Below, piece by piece: positions 1 through 10,427 of a DNA stretch of 64,000 bases. The translations under genes and the position numbers were made by a program. The DNA is from Sweltsa coloradensis. Taxonomy: Eukaryota; Arthropoda; Insecta; Plecoptera; Chloroperlidae. The DNA lies in NCBI GenBank assembly GCA_024449915.1, contig JAMZAV010001854.1, positions 62,001-126,000 of the forward strand, written 5' to 3'. The notes below the pieces were generated by a model. The model searched no databases, was not told where the DNA came from, and saw only the letters and a list, made by a program, of their open reading frames with translations. How positions within the stretch are numbered: position 1 is the stretch's first letter; the number at the start of each line of letters is the position of its first letter.

Positions 1-18
1 CGAGTTTTGTTTGCAACC

Positions 19-350
19 GTAATAATTGTGTGTTAGTAAAGCTGTTAACCATAACAATTATGTAAGTAGAGCTGTTAACCATAATAATTGTGTGTTAGCA
101 GAGCCTTAAACCATAATAATTGTGTGTTAGCAGAGCTGTTTACTATAATGATTGTGTGTTAGTAGAGATGTTAACCATAATAATTGCGTGTGAGTAGAGC
201 TGTTAACCATAATAATTGTGTGTTAGTAGAGCTGTTAACCATAATAATTGTGTGTAAGTAGAGCTGTTAACCATAATAATTGTGTGTTAGCAGAGCTGTT
301 AACCATAATAATTGTGTGTCAGTGTCAGCAGAGCTGTTTACCATAATAAT
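19..350. repeat. 32-bp minisatellite, about 10 copies
   Basis: Head-to-tail copies of a unit of about 32 bp built around AACCATAATAATTGTGTGTT and AGCAGAGCTGTT. Copies differ by point changes and one short insertion near 318-325. The unit is partly matched in reverse near 1862-1912, so the array probably grew from the arm of the adjoining fold-back element. Confidence 0.85.
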
Positions 351-385
351 TGTTCACGTCGTGAGAAATGAATGTCATTTCTTAA

Positions 386-842
386 GGCTATTGTACCGCC
401 TCTGGCCGATAATTTGAAAGTCGAATCTAGGTGCCCGTTAGGGCGCCGCAGCCAAGCCGCGGTGCGCTACACACTCAGGCACCTTATACAGCAAGCAGTC
501 AAACGGTACAAATACGAGTTTTGTACCGTTTGACAAAAAAATTCGTACACCAACTGTTATTTTCAGAAAACTATTTTAGCTATTGTCAAGTTGTAGCTAA
601 AGGTGTTTAGAAACTATGTCAAGAAAACCGATTCTCAAAATTTAATTTTGAACGAGTCTTGTATATCACACTTTTGTCCAAAAATCTAAATATAATTTCC
701 AAAAGTGAGGTTATGTCCTGCCCAAAAAAATTCTCAATTTTTTTCTGTTATTTTAAAGGCCTTCTTTCATTCAGCAAACTTTTCAGACATGTTTATTCGA
801 CTTTCAAAATTCAAATTATCGGCCAGAGGCGGTACAATAGCC
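386..842. mobile_element. MITE with about 40-bp TIRs and TTAA target duplication
   Basis: The ends are inverted copies: GGCTATTGTACCGCCTCTGG at the left and its complement at the right. TTAA lies immediately outside both ends (382-385 and 843-846). TTAA duplication is typical of piggyBac-type insertion, but the terminus is not the usual CCY start, so the superfamily is only suggested. An internal inverted repeat around 498-531 is built on AACGGTACAAA and its complement. The short ORF inside is not coding. Confidence 0.75.
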
Positions 843-892
843 TTAAATAGTTAGTTTATACCTCTAAGTTAAACTTTGGATGTTGAGGGAAG

Positions 893-944
893 CAAATACC
901 GTAATATAACACTACGTTAAACGTAGTGTTATATTACGGTATTT
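893..944. mobile_element. 52-bp near-perfect palindrome with 8-bp target duplication
   Basis: Two 26-nt arms beginning CAAATACCGTAATATAAC meet around a single A at 919; the last base of the right arm is shared with the target copy. GAGGGAAG occurs directly on both sides (885-892 and 945-952). The opposite arm of the surrounding fold-back (about 1785-1800) holds the uninterrupted sequence with one GAGGGAAG, so it serves as the empty site. An 8-bp duplication fits hAT-type transposition. The element is almost nothing but its ends. Confidence 0.75.
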
Positions 945-2246
945 GAGGGAAGTCAGATTTTACCTCTGAGGACGCTGAGGGGTCAAAAGGAAGTTGGCCA
1001 ACAATCTGCGAGACTAATTTTTAAGTATGCTTACTTGGGAAGCAAATATTGTAGGTCAAATGCCATTTTCAACTAAAAAAGTGATGCCCTTTCAATTGGT
1101 AATACTTTTGCGAACGCCTGAGTGAAATAAATTGCAGTTAAGTCAAGGTCATTGGTCAACATTGAAGGAAAATGTGATGATCGCCATAACATGCTCAATT
1201 CTTTTTCTTTTTTACCTCATTTAAGGGATGACTACAAACATATTGTTTTGTATTATAAAGGCCGATAAGACGTCCAAGATGGCCGCGATTTAACTCAAAA
1301 TCCAAGATGGCCGCCATTCCAGGAACCTGATGATTAAACACGCTTTACTTAGGAAGCAAATGTTGTAGGAAGGCATTTGAGGAGTCATTTTCAACTAAAA
1401 TTGGGATGCTCTTACATTTGGTAATACTCGGCCTTTATGATAGGAATACAATAAAAATATTGTGGTGGTGGTGGTGAGGTAAAAAACAAGAATTGTACAT
1501 GTTATGGAGATCATAACCTTTTCCTTCAATGTTGACCTATGACCTTGCCTAAACTGCAATTTCATTCTGACGTTCGCAAAAGTATTACCATTGAGTATAT
1601 AACCATCCTTTAGGTATTACTAAATGAAAGCGCATCCTTTTTTTATAGTTGGAAATGGCATTTTAAATGACCATCTACAATATTTGCTTCCCAAGTTAGG
1701 CATACTTAAAATTAGACTCGCAGAGTGTTGGCCATCTTTGTTTTGACCCCTCAGCGTCATCAGAGGTCAAATCTGACTTCCCTCCACATCCAAAGTTTAA
1801 CTTAGAGGTACCTATAATCTAACTGTTCTAGAAACGACATTCTTTTCTCACGAAGTGCACAACTGCTTTGATATGGTCACTTAAACAGCTCCACTATGTA
1901 GACAATTATTGTCCAAATTGTAAAATACCTAGTAAGACACATGCATTACACCCAGGGTCCGGTTTCCAACGAGAAATTTTAAAATGTATTTCAAACAAAA
2001 GGTAAGCCTATATTTTATCAAGGCAATAATTACAAAATAGTGACTAATTTACTAAGAAAATAAGTTTGCCTTTACCATTACCTGCGGTTAAAGATTCTTA
2101 TTGGTTGTTAACGAGCTAGGACCAATTCCCTGGAAAAATAAAGATGAGATTTTTATTAAATAAATAACAAGAATAAGTTTTTTGTGAGAGTGGTGCAAAT
2201 TGCCGACATCTTTTTAATTTTTATGCATTTAAAATGCCTTGTAACT

Positions 2247-2277
2247 GCCCACACACGAGCACTGTGCTTATGTGGGC
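2247..2277 (+). other. LINE-type 3' hairpin (isolated)
   Basis: An outer stem GCCCACA/TGTGGGC encloses a four-base bulge and an inner stem AGCAC/GTGCT. The architecture matches the two hairpins just before the poly(A) tails of the LINE copies at 35.1 and 36.15 kb. It may be the last remnant of a LINE 3' end. No reverse transcriptase sequence was seen upstream of it. Confidence 0.4.
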
Positions 2278-2424
2278 TTTTCTTGATGATGCTCTTTTTT
2301 GTGTCAAAAACTATTTTTCATGTAACTTTAATTTTGTGAACTAAACTGTGTATCAAGTCAATTCCTGTATCTTTTTTTCTTGAGACAAAACATTTATTCT
2401 GAATCTGAACTTGAATGTCTTTGC

Positions 2425-2510
2425 AGGCGGCCATCTTGTCGTGCGACGCGTGACGTCATCAGGGATTCCCCGATCCGAGGTTATCATCCAGCTGGGCGTG
2501 ACGTCACGCA
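2425..2510 (+). promoter_or_regulatory. CRE-rich promoter-like segment upstream of the zinc-finger gene
   Basis: Two full CRE palindromes TGACGTCA lie at 2451-2458 and 2499-2506, and a YY1-like GGCGGCCATCTTG at about 2427-2439. This is a short GC-rich island in AT-rich DNA, 200-280 bp upstream of the ATG at 2710. The placement suggests a core promoter or first exon. TCTTTGCAG at about 2418-2426 could instead be a splice acceptor, so a transcript is needed to decide. Confidence 0.5.
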
Positions 2511-2709
2511 CATTAACACGGAAGTAATCACAAGACTAAAAGTGTTGCTGTATTTAAATTTTTAATTTCATTTTCCTTTTTTGGTTGACTTACCCCGGTA
2601 CACAGTCAATTGTCATTTATTAGAATTGGCCTTAAAGACGGTTTTTACGAAATAAATGACGTAGAAAAATTGTGTCAATGAACAACATTTTAAGCACGGT
2701 GAGCACACA

Positions 2710-5700
2710 ATGAAAGGAGTTGAGTGCCATTCGTGCAAGGAGACGTTCTACAGTCGTAGTTCCTACTATGCTCACTGCGCTCTTCACCGTCCGGACGTCC
2801 TCAAGGAAGAACAGCAGGACGTCGAGATGGTGTACGATGATGAGAACGACGAGGAGTGGAAGAAACGTCACGATCACATTGACAGTATCATCACGGATCT
2901 CAACATTCACCTGTATGACGAATCTCAGAAAGAATCACTGCTGAATAAAGAAGAAGGAGAACGCGAGCGGTTAGAACTTAACGAAATGGTAATATTGGAT
3001 GCTGACGACGATGATGAGCAGTTGAATGAGAGTACGGGTACAGAAATGGATGTCATGGAGACTAGCAATACGACCAAGGGAGATGTAAGTGGAGCGGTGA
3101 ATGATAATGAGGCGACGGTGGTGAGTGTGCAGCCAATGAGTGAAGGACAGGGGAAGCGAGAAGCAAAGGGCTGTGTCAAGAAGCAAAGCAGGCAGAACAA
3201 ACAGCAAGTCCCTGTTGTACTTCAGAACTACTATGCGACGCAAGAAAACGGCTCATTTCCGCAAAACTATTCTACAACGCAAGGAAACAATCTTGCAATG
3301 GACACAAGTGACAATATGACAACGCAGAATAACTATCAATTGCAAATTAACCATGTAATGCAACCAAACCATTGGGATGCACGAAAAAACTCGATTACCG
3401 GTATGCAACAAAACTATCCCCCAATTCAACAAAACTATTTGGAAATGATAAACCGCTCTATGCAACAAAGTTACGGCACGATGCAACCAAATCATCGGGT
3501 TATGTATGAAAACAATCCGGAAATTGGTCAAATTAAATCAATCGTGCAAGACATTTGTTCGCCATCAACAATTCCAACCCACTACTGTGAGACCTGCAAA
3601 AGTACATTCTTCAGGAAGGGTGACCTCAAAAAACACTTGAAACAATACCACACATTGAAAGAGGAACAAAATATGGTGACCCCCATTGGAGCCGTCAACA
3701 ATTACCAGTGTAAGATTTGCATGCACCGTTTCGTAACCTCACGAGACCTTAGCCGGCACATTGCTGAATACCATGGGAAGGCGAAGCGTCCAGATACCAA
3801 CTCACGCAATGTCCAACAAGTTGGTGGTGATAGGCGGAAACGAAGGCCCTCCGATGCAATGTGGCCAAGCCCAAGCAAAACTGATTTCACTCCAAAGAGC
3901 TTCCAGTTTTCGGAGGTGATGCCGAATCACGCTACCATTATGAACAACGCCGGACTCAATTATCTGAATCCAAACTACGTGGGAGAGCAGAAAATTCGAG
4001 TTGTGGCAAATGACGGGAATTTCCTAAGTTTGTTGCAAAATAACGACTCGTCTTCGGTTGTTAGATTGGATGCCAAGTACCATCAAGATGTCGCCTCTTA
4101 TCGAATGACACCTCCTCAATCTCAACAGGATATTTCCAAATTGGGACAAATGCAATTTACGGTGAACGTGAAGCAGAATTGCAAGGGCAAGAAAGGCCTT
4201 CCCGGCAGAAATGTGAATCGCAGAAAAAATACTAGTAGCTACAATAAAACAGTGACATCCGCGAATAACTTCACTCCGGAATATCGGTTTCCTACACAAA
4301 CCGTGCCAGGGTCCAATAGACCAAATGTTATGAGCGCCAAAGGGAGATTTATTCCAGAGAGTGGCATCTCAGGTAGAGGGTTTTCTCAGTCCACTACTGT
4401 TCGACCTGCCTCACTGGCATCGGCAAGTTGTCATCAACAATCGCAACAATATTTGAACATTCCAGGCGGTTTTCCCCAAGACATAGTAATGCGGGATGCA
4501 AATAGCAGTAACAACAAACTGTTAAAAGAATTCTCGAAAATGAAAGTACGGCCAGCAAGTTTGCTTCCAATGCAGCAAAACCACTCAATGAATGGCCTCA
4601 ATGCAGGAAAACCTGCATATTCTTCACAAATGGATGTTTTGTATTTTAACGAATCCCAAAGTTTAGATCGCCCTCTTAGTTCTTGGAAATCAATTAAGAA
4701 TGTGCAAGTGCGACATCAGGAAACGTTTGGGCTGAAAAATAATAATGGTTTCAATACGGAATGTCAAGGGTACGATGCCAATATGATATTCGCAGCAAAC
4801 TTGCCTAGCTCTACATTTCAAAGTCAAGGGAACGATGCCAATATGACACTCGCAGCAAACTTGCCTAGCTCTACATTTCAAAGTCAAGGGTACGATGCCA
4901 ATATGACACTCGCAGCAAACTTGCCTAGCTCTACATTTCAAATAAATGGGTCTATTGTACCAAAGGAACAGAAACCCATGCAAAGCAGCCAGATATCCTC
5001 ATCGATGGCTAACTGTTATCTCCAAAAAATGCATCAAACAAACCAAACTGGAAATAATGTTTTGTCTACAACAGCACAATACTCACCAACACAAATTGTG
5101 AAAGAAGAAGAGAACAAAGGAAATTCTATGCAAATCCAACACAACAGCCCGAACAAAAGGAAGTGTTCTTCAGAAAGTCATTCTGTTGTTCGGCCAGCAT
5201 TACATCAGTTTCACACTATCCAAATGCAATGTGGTAATTCGCCAGCATCATCAAATGAAGGGTACTTATTACACATAAGCGACGATGATCAGAACAAGTC
5301 GCCGCAGAAAAAAATTCACAACAAGAGGTCACCTGGAAAATACAGTGAATACCAAAAGCCAATACCGGCTAAGAGACAACTGTTAGACCAAAGCTTTGAT
5401 GATACTCTTCAGATGGACACGCATACAATGTTGAACAATCTGACAGAGCCAAACATGAAACACGTGGAAGACTTTAGTAAAATCAATGACGTGAACATTT
5501 ATCCCACTGATCGTTCTTCAGTTGATAAAACTTCAAGTGAAGATAATGGTATTTTTACAACGTCTGTATCATCGGCAGAAATCAATCGACATTTACCTGG
5601 CAACGAGGTAAAACTTACAACATCGAGTGAGATTAAAATCACGTCAAAGTATGTTGATACAGCATTGGAAGTTAAAAGTGACGCGTCTGAGTTTAAAGTG

Positions 5701-7203
5701 CCCGCCCTGCCGCCGCTCGCCGTTCTGAAACCCATGCTTAAAGATGTCGAGTTGGATACGTCACGGAACAAGTCAAGTCCAAGTCCATTAACACCGATCA
5801 CCGATCCCGGTCCACAATATGACACGGCCCTAGGAACGATGGAACAACTGTCGATTCACCTTGCCAACCGTACGCTACCGAGCTCTCATGATGCAACGGC
5901 AGCGTCGAGCCATTGCACAATGCAACCTCAACACCCTCCAAACCTGAAACGGAACTTCGACACCTTCCAAGAAGGCGAACAGAATTGTAATACGATTACA
6001 CCGGAGTGGATCAATCCTCGCACAATGCCATACATTCAAAACTTGCGTAACAAGATCTATAACCAAAGGCAAATGATACCTCCAAAGTCTGTGAGAACAG
6101 TGCTAAAACCTGAGAGGGTCTTCTGCGATGGTCAATTCTCCGGTACAGCCCCAACCGACCCGGCCACTCCCACGCAAAGTATTGTGACAAATCATCTCTT
6201 TGAACAACCATCAATGTCCCATGCAACTTCCACCGGAAACCCTCATATGGTCCAATTTCTTGGTAATGAAAATCTTTCAAGCCAGGCAAACACTCTTCCA
6301 TATTATGCTAATAACCAGACAAGCTTTAACTACTCGGTACATCCAACCAATATAGAGACGGCATTACAATTTCCAAGCAGAGAAATGGCTCAATCAAGTA
6401 ATATGGCACCAAATCAACCAGCTCATGAGATTCAAACCCAACAAAGATCTCCTACACTAAATCCCAATGGAGAATACTCTCAAACCTATAACATTACAGC
6501 ACTGACAACAACTAGTGTTCGATCCACGCCGCTAAACCATGCAAATCCACTTCCTGACATTGCAACAATGGACACAACTCGATTCCAACCGCTTTGCAAC
6601 CCAACGCGGGCAAAGCGACCAAGAAGTCAACGGCCGACATCTTATTACCCAACCTATGAGAACAGTCGGTTGAACGCAACAAACCAGTGCCGCCCAGATG
6701 TCGTACAGGTTGCACAGTTTAATCCACCGCCACCTTACTCGGAAAGCTCGTCAGACAACCGCGAACTTCTACGCCTCGACAACCGGACGCCCTACGTGGC
6801 GCAACAAAGTTCTCATAACCAGGCGGTGGAAAACTACTTTGCCCGGATAGAGGTATTACCCATGGCCATGGTCGGTGAAAGGCCGTCTGACATGTACCGT
6901 TGCACGCAATGTCACCAGACTTTCATCAGCTCTATAATGGCTAATGAGCACCTTGAAGAGCACAACGGCGTGCAAAAGGAAGGCCACGTGGTCCAGACGC
7001 CAGCTCCGGGACCGCCCCAGGTGACTTATGCTGTCCCACAGGAAACGAACATGGATGAGATCATATTACAGCAGTTTCTGATAGAACACCAGCCGACTAT
7101 TGATGAGACGACGTGGTCGGAGCTTATTCCGTCTGGATTACCTTCCCGTCAAGGAGAGGGCCACTGGAGGCCTGAAGATTCCAATCACTTTGACTCCCAA
7201 TAA
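2710..7203 (+). CDS. Large four-finger C2H2 zinc-finger protein, 1497 aa
   Basis: A single open frame of 1497 codons encodes a putative nuclear DNA-binding protein. Four C2H2 fingers are visible: residues about 6-26 (CHSCKETF...HCALH), 292-315 (CETCKSTF...HLKQYH), 332-355 (CKICMHRF...HIAEYH) and 1396-1418 (CTQCHQTF...HLEEH). The rest is long, low-complexity, Q/N/S/T/P-rich linker, with acidic stretches near residues 40-120. Residues about 686-745 are three copies of a 20-aa repeat (QGYDANMxxAANLPSSTFQS) from a 60-bp DNA repeat. The start is the first ATG after an in-frame stop at 2662, and two CRE sites lie upstream. No intron is evident, so this is either an intronless gene or one very large exon. 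The first AATAAA I see downstream is at 8050, at the edge of a Helitron-like insertion. I do not recognise a named orthologue. Spaced single fingers plus disordered linkers suggest a transcriptional regulator, but the target is unknown. Confidence 0.85.
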   Translation: MKGVECHSCKETFYSRSSYYAHCALHRPDVLKEEQQDVEMVYDDENDEEWKKRHDHIDSIITDLNIHLYDESQKESLLNKEEGERERLELNEMVILDADDDDEQLNESTGTEMDVMETSNTTKGDVSGAVNDNEATVVSVQPMSEGQGKREAKGCVKKQSRQNKQQVPVVLQNYYATQENGSFPQNYSTTQGNNLAMDTSDNMTTQNNYQLQINHVMQPNHWDARKNSITGMQQNYPPIQQNYLEMINRSMQQSYGTMQPNHRVMYENNPEIGQIKSIVQDICSPSTIPTHYCETCKSTFFRKGDLKKHLKQYHTLKEEQNMVTPIGAVNNYQCKICMHRFVTSRDLSRHIAEYHGKAKRPDTNSRNVQQVGGDRRKRRPSDAMWPSPSKTDFTPKSFQFSEVMPNHATIMNNAGLNYLNPNYVGEQKIRVVANDGNFLSLLQNNDSSSVVRLDAKYHQDVASYRMTPPQSQQDISKLGQMQFTVNVKQNCKGKKGLPGRNVNRRKNTSSYNKTVTSANNFTPEYRFPTQTVPGSNRPNVMSAKGRFIPESGISGRGFSQSTTVRPASLASASCHQQSQQYLNIPGGFPQDIVMRDANSSNNKLLKEFSKMKVRPASLLPMQQNHSMNGLNAGKPAYSSQMDVLYFNESQSLDRPLSSWKSIKNVQVRHQETFGLKNNNGFNTECQGYDANMIFAANLPSSTFQSQGNDANMTLAANLPSSTFQSQGYDANMTLAANLPSSTFQINGSIVPKEQKPMQSSQISSSMANCYLQKMHQTNQTGNNVLSTTAQYSPTQIVKEEENKGNSMQIQHNSPNKRKCSSESHSVVRPALHQFHTIQMQCGNSPASSNEGYLLHISDDDQNKSPQKKIHNKRSPGKYSEYQKPIPAKRQLLDQSFDDTLQMDTHTMLNNLTEPNMKHVEDFSKINDVNIYPTDRSSVDKTSSEDNGIFTTSVSSAEINRHLPGNEVKLTTSSEIKITSKYVDTALEVKSDASEFKVPALPPLAVLKPMLKDVELDTSRNKSSPSPLTPITDPGPQYDTALGTMEQLSIHLANRTLPSSHDATAASSHCTMQPQHPPNLKRNFDTFQEGEQNCNTITPEWINPRTMPYIQNLRNKIYNQRQMIPPKSVRTVLKPERVFCDGQFSGTAPTDPATPTQSIVTNHLFEQPSMSHATSTGNPHMVQFLGNENLSSQANTLPYYANNQTSFNYSVHPTNIETALQFPSREMAQSSNMAPNQPAHEIQTQQRSPTLNPNGEYSQTYNITALTTTSVRSTPLNHANPLPDIATMDTTRFQPLCNPTRAKRPRSQRPTSYYPTYENSRLNATNQCRPDVVQVAQFNPPPPYSESSSDNRELLRLDNRTPYVAQQSSHNQAVENYFARIEVLPMAMVGERPSDMYRCTQCHQTFISSIMANEHLEEHNGVQKEGHVVQTPAPGPPQVTYAVPQETNMDEIILQQFLIEHQPTIDETTWSELIPSGLPSRQGEGHWRPEDSNHFDSQ
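4765..4945 (+). repeat. 60-bp tandem repeat in the zinc-finger gene
   Basis: Three in-frame copies of a 60-bp unit encode 20 residues each. The units are nearly identical at the DNA level (only a few substitutions), which implies a recent expansion in the coding region and likely length polymorphism. Confidence 0.85.
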
Positions 7204-7265
7204 TAATTAATACTCATTTGACTATTCAATACGTCTTAAACCATACCACTTAATAATCCAAGATA

Positions 7266-8051
7266 CTAGGAAAACGCTTAAGTCCCGCCGCGTTGTTGGA
7301 TGAGCGTAATTGGTGCATTGAACTGCCATGTGTTATGCGGATTTTAAGTTGTTCTGTGAAAAAATCATTACTAAGTAAAAGATTTTTTTTAAATTAAATT
7401 AAATTTAAAAAAATTAACTTAAATTTTAATTTTTTTTAATTAATCGTAATTAAAAAAAGGAAAAAATCGTAATATTGAAATTTTCATAAGAAATAATTAT
7501 TTGATTGCGCACAAATTTTACACGAATATATTAATTTATAAAATTAAGGTTCTGTGAAAAAATCATTACAATAGGATAAAGCATGTAGGTGTTATAAGCC
7601 GAAGAAATTTTTAAAATCGAAAAAAGTCGAAAAATTGTGATTTTCGTAAAAAAATAGTTTTTTTTATAACGCTCAAATTTCGCATGAATATATCAATTCA
7701 TAAAATTAAGGTTCTGTGAAAAAATCATTACGATCGGACAAAGCATGTAGGTGTTGTAAGTCGAAGAGATTTTTAAAAATTCGAAAAAAATCCTAAAATT
7801 GCGATTTTCATGATAAATAATTTTTCGATTGTGCTCAAAAACGTGGCAGTTCTAAGTTCAGAGATTTCGAAGACCTCCATAAAATTTCATCGCAATCGGA
7901 GTATCGGTTTAGCTGGAATCGTGCTAACAAACAGACAAAAATACAAAAAAAAAGAAAGAAAAAAAAGAAAAAAAACATTCCGGATTTTTTTTCTCCGGTG
8001 TAGTGAAATGGAATCTTCGCTTCGCTCGCTACGCTCGCTACGCTCATCCAA
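7266..8051 (-). mobile_element. Helitron-like element, family A
   Basis: On the plus strand it runs from CTAGGAAAACGCTTAAGTCC to CGCTACGCTCATCCAA, so the element reads on the minus strand from TTGGATGAGCG to CTAG. It holds internal repeats of about 170 bp (units with AAATTAAGGTTCTGTGAAAA and CGGATAAAGCATGTAGGTG). No protein of its own is seen; short ORFs here recur in every copy. It lies 62 bp downstream of the zinc-finger stop codon. Confidence 0.8.
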
Positions 8052-8087
8052 TAAATATAGAGTGAAAATGTCGTGTAAGTATGTCTA

Positions 8088-8692
8088 CTAGGAATCGTCG
8101 CAAACGCTTTTTCAGGCGCGTTGTTGGATGGCGTAATTTTTTTTAAACGAAAAAAAACGTAAAATTGCGATTTTTATGAGAAATTATTTTTCGATTGTGC
8201 TCAAATTTCACATCAATATATTAATTCATAAAATAAGGATTTGTAAAAAAAATCATCACAATCGGATAAATCATGTAGGTGTTAAAGTCAAAGATTTTTT
8301 TAAACGAAAAAAAGCGTAAAATTGCGATTTTCACGAGAAATTAATTTTCGGTTGCGCTCAAATTTCACACCAATATATGAATTCATAAAATTAAGGTTCT
8401 ATGAAAAAATCATTACAATCGGTAAAGCATGTAGTTGTTATAAGTCGAAGAAATTTTACATAAAAAAAAATCGTAAAATTGCGATTTTAATGAGAAATAA
8501 TTTTTCGATTGCGCTCAAAAACGTGCTAAGTTCAGAGATTTCAAAGGTCTCCAGAAAATTTCATCGTAATTGCAGTATTGGCTTAGCCGGAATCTTGATA
8601 ACAAACAGACAAAAATACAAAAAAAAAACATTCCGTTTTTTTCATCAGTGCAGTGAAATGGATTCTTTTCTTTGCTCGCTACGCTCATCCAA
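8088..8692 (-). mobile_element. Helitron-like element, family A, second 3'-end subtype
   Basis: It has the family A body and the same CATCCAA end. The CTAG end is a variant (CTAGGAATCGTCGCAAACGC, then TTTTTCAGGCGCGTT) that keeps an AACGC/GCGTT hairpin with a different loop. The two 3'-end subtypes imply at least two active lineages. Confidence 0.75.
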
Positions 8693-8970
8693 ATAGACCT
8701 AAAAGTGTGTAAGTCTTCTACAAATAATCCCACAGTTATCAAGCAATGGGAATTAAGGACGTGCGCGTTGACCAGCAAAGTAAAACAAACCGAGGAGATG
8801 GGGTGGGGGGGGGGGGGAATTTACTTTCTAATGTGACCCACCACACTTCTTTCCTGTGACCTATCAATAGACGTCAGATTAGAGGAAAGGTTGAGCAACC
8901 ATTGCCTCGTTGCAAGAACGGTTCCATTCCTAAGCGAAGAATTGATAAGGGGAATCAATGTTTATCTAGA
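8693..8970. other. Spacer with a G homopolymer
   Basis: No gene, TIR or known repeat was recognised here. A run of more than 12 G sits at about 8805-8818. Similar G runs occur at about 10287, 14363 and 29440. Confidence 0.5.
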
Positions 8971-10038
8971 CTAGGAAGCTTCGCAAACGCTTTTTCAGGC
9001 GCGTTGTTGGATGAGCGTATGTATTTTTTAAACGAAAAAAGCGTAAAACTGCGATTTTCATAAGAAATAGTTTTTCGATTGCGCTTACTACAATTCAGAT
9101 GTATAATGCAACTACAATTCAGAGCTTAAAATGAACCCGTCCTGATGGTCTAGTGGTTAAGACGCCTGTCTGGAATGCGGGAGATCCGTGGTTCGATTCC
9201 CGGTTGGGACGGACTTTTTTAATTTCTGAATTGTAGTAAATAATAACGGATAAAGCATGTATACAGGTGTTATAAGTCGAACAAATTGTTTTTTAAACGA
9301 AAAAAGCGTAAAATTGCGATTTTCATGAGAAATTATTTTTCGATCGCGCTCAAATTTCACAACAATATATTAATTCATGAAATTAAGGTTCTGTGAAAAA
9401 TTCATTACAATCGGATATAGAATGTAGGTGTTCTAACTTATAAGTCGAAGAATGTTTTTAAAAATAAAAAAAAATCGTAAAATTGCAATTTTAATGAGAA
9501 ATAATTTTTCGATTCCGCTCAAAAACGTGGCAGTTCTAAGTTCAGAGATTTCGAAGGCCTCCAGAAAATTTCATCGCAATTGGAGTATCGGTTTAGCCGG
9601 AATCGTGTTAACAAACACACAAAAATACAAACAGAAAAAAATAAGAAAAACGATTTTTTTTGTAAAATTGCGATTTCCATGAGAAATAATCATTCGATTG
9701 CGCTCAAAAACGTGTCAGTTCTAAGTCCAAAGATTTTGAAGGCCTCCAGAGAATTTCATCGAAATTGGAGTTTCGGTTTAGCTGGAATCGTGCTAACAAA
9801 CCCACAAAATACAAACAGAAAAAACAAGAAAATCGAAAAAAAATCGAAAAATTGCAATTTTCATGAGAAATATTTTTTCAATCGATTTTTCGCACGTGGC
9901 AGTTCTAAGTTCAGAGATTTCAAAGGTCTCCAGAAAATTTCATCGCAATTGGAGTATCGGTTTAGCCGGAATCGTGTTAGTGAAGTGTAGTGAAATGGAA
10001 TCATCGCTTCGCTCGCTTTTCTCGCTACGCTCATCCAA
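8971..10038 (-). mobile_element. Helitron-like element, family A (GAAGCTTC subtype) with nested tRNA element
   Basis: It starts CTAGGAAGCTTCGCAAACGC and ends CTACGCTCATCCAA on the plus strand. A tRNA-bearing fold-back element (9085-9239) sits inside and replaces part of one internal repeat. The remaining body has three degenerate repeats of the family A core. Confidence 0.75.
9085..9239 (+). mobile_element. tRNA-derived fold-back/SINE element, copy 1
   Basis: The ends are inverted copies of TTACTACAATTCAG. Between them is a tRNA-like block at 9139-9210 with an A box (TGGTCTAGTGGTTAAGAC) and B box (GGTTCGATTCCC), a 7-bp acceptor pairing (GTCCTGA with TTGGGAC) and an anticodon arm whose loop CTGGAAT would give GGA. 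The T stem is mismatched. It reads as a Pol III-promoted repeat rather than a working tRNA gene. Confidence 0.7.
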
Positions 10039-10427
10039 AAAATTATGTTGTATATAAAATTATGTTGTATATTTCTGAACAAAATTAAGTTTGATACTTT
10101 CTTATGGAAACGCTTTTTCGAGGTGGGAGCGGGTCGAGGAATGATGAGTTATTTTGCTTCTGCATGAATTGAATCAACTATAGCCAAAAGTCAGCACACT
10201 CTATAAAATTGACTGCAATTAGGTTTCACTTTTCAGTTGTAGCCGTGTGATGAATGGCGAACTGGATGATTAACATTCTTAAATAGGGGGGGGGGGGCAC
10301 AGGAATAGTGGGGGGCGGAGAATAATTATATCAACTAACGGAGTCCGCATTCAACAGGTTCAATGAATATGTTATTTGCAATAAAAATAAGTATCAATAT
10401 AAAAAAGTAACTATATAAATATATTAT
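10039..10427. other. Spacer, no gene seen
   Basis: AT-rich DNA with a G/C homopolymer near 10287-10298. I see no coding or element structure here. Confidence 0.5.

Larger units (their letters stand above)
350..1862. mobile_element. Large fold-back (inverted-repeat) element
   Basis: The segment 350-381 is the reverse complement, with mismatches, of about 1830-1862. Segments 850-1195 and 1490-1825 are long inverted arms, for example CTCTAAGTTAAACTTTGGATG on the left and its complement near 1790. The left arm is broken by a TTAA-flanked MITE (386-842) and by a 52-bp palindrome (893-944). The loop (1200-1490) has no ORF but carries two copies of CCAAGATGGCCGC, which resemble YY1-type sites. No transposase is seen, so this looks like a non-autonomous DNA element. 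The superfamily is not assigned. Confidence 0.75.

Noticed and set aside
1466..1478. GGT repeat as a possible G-quadruplex or coding repeat
   Set aside because: Only four to five triplets, too short to support either.
9139..9210. Functional tRNA gene
   Set aside because: The T stem is mismatched, the module lies in a repeated fold-back element, and the anticodon does not fit the arm structure. Annotated as tRNA-derived repeat instead.
7810..10057. Recurring 60-140 aa ORFs with NFSIALKNVAVLSSEISK-type sequence
   Set aside because: The same peptide appears in every Helitron-like copy with frame breaks and on a non-coding internal repeat; no start, length or domain is conserved. It is element sequence, not a gene.
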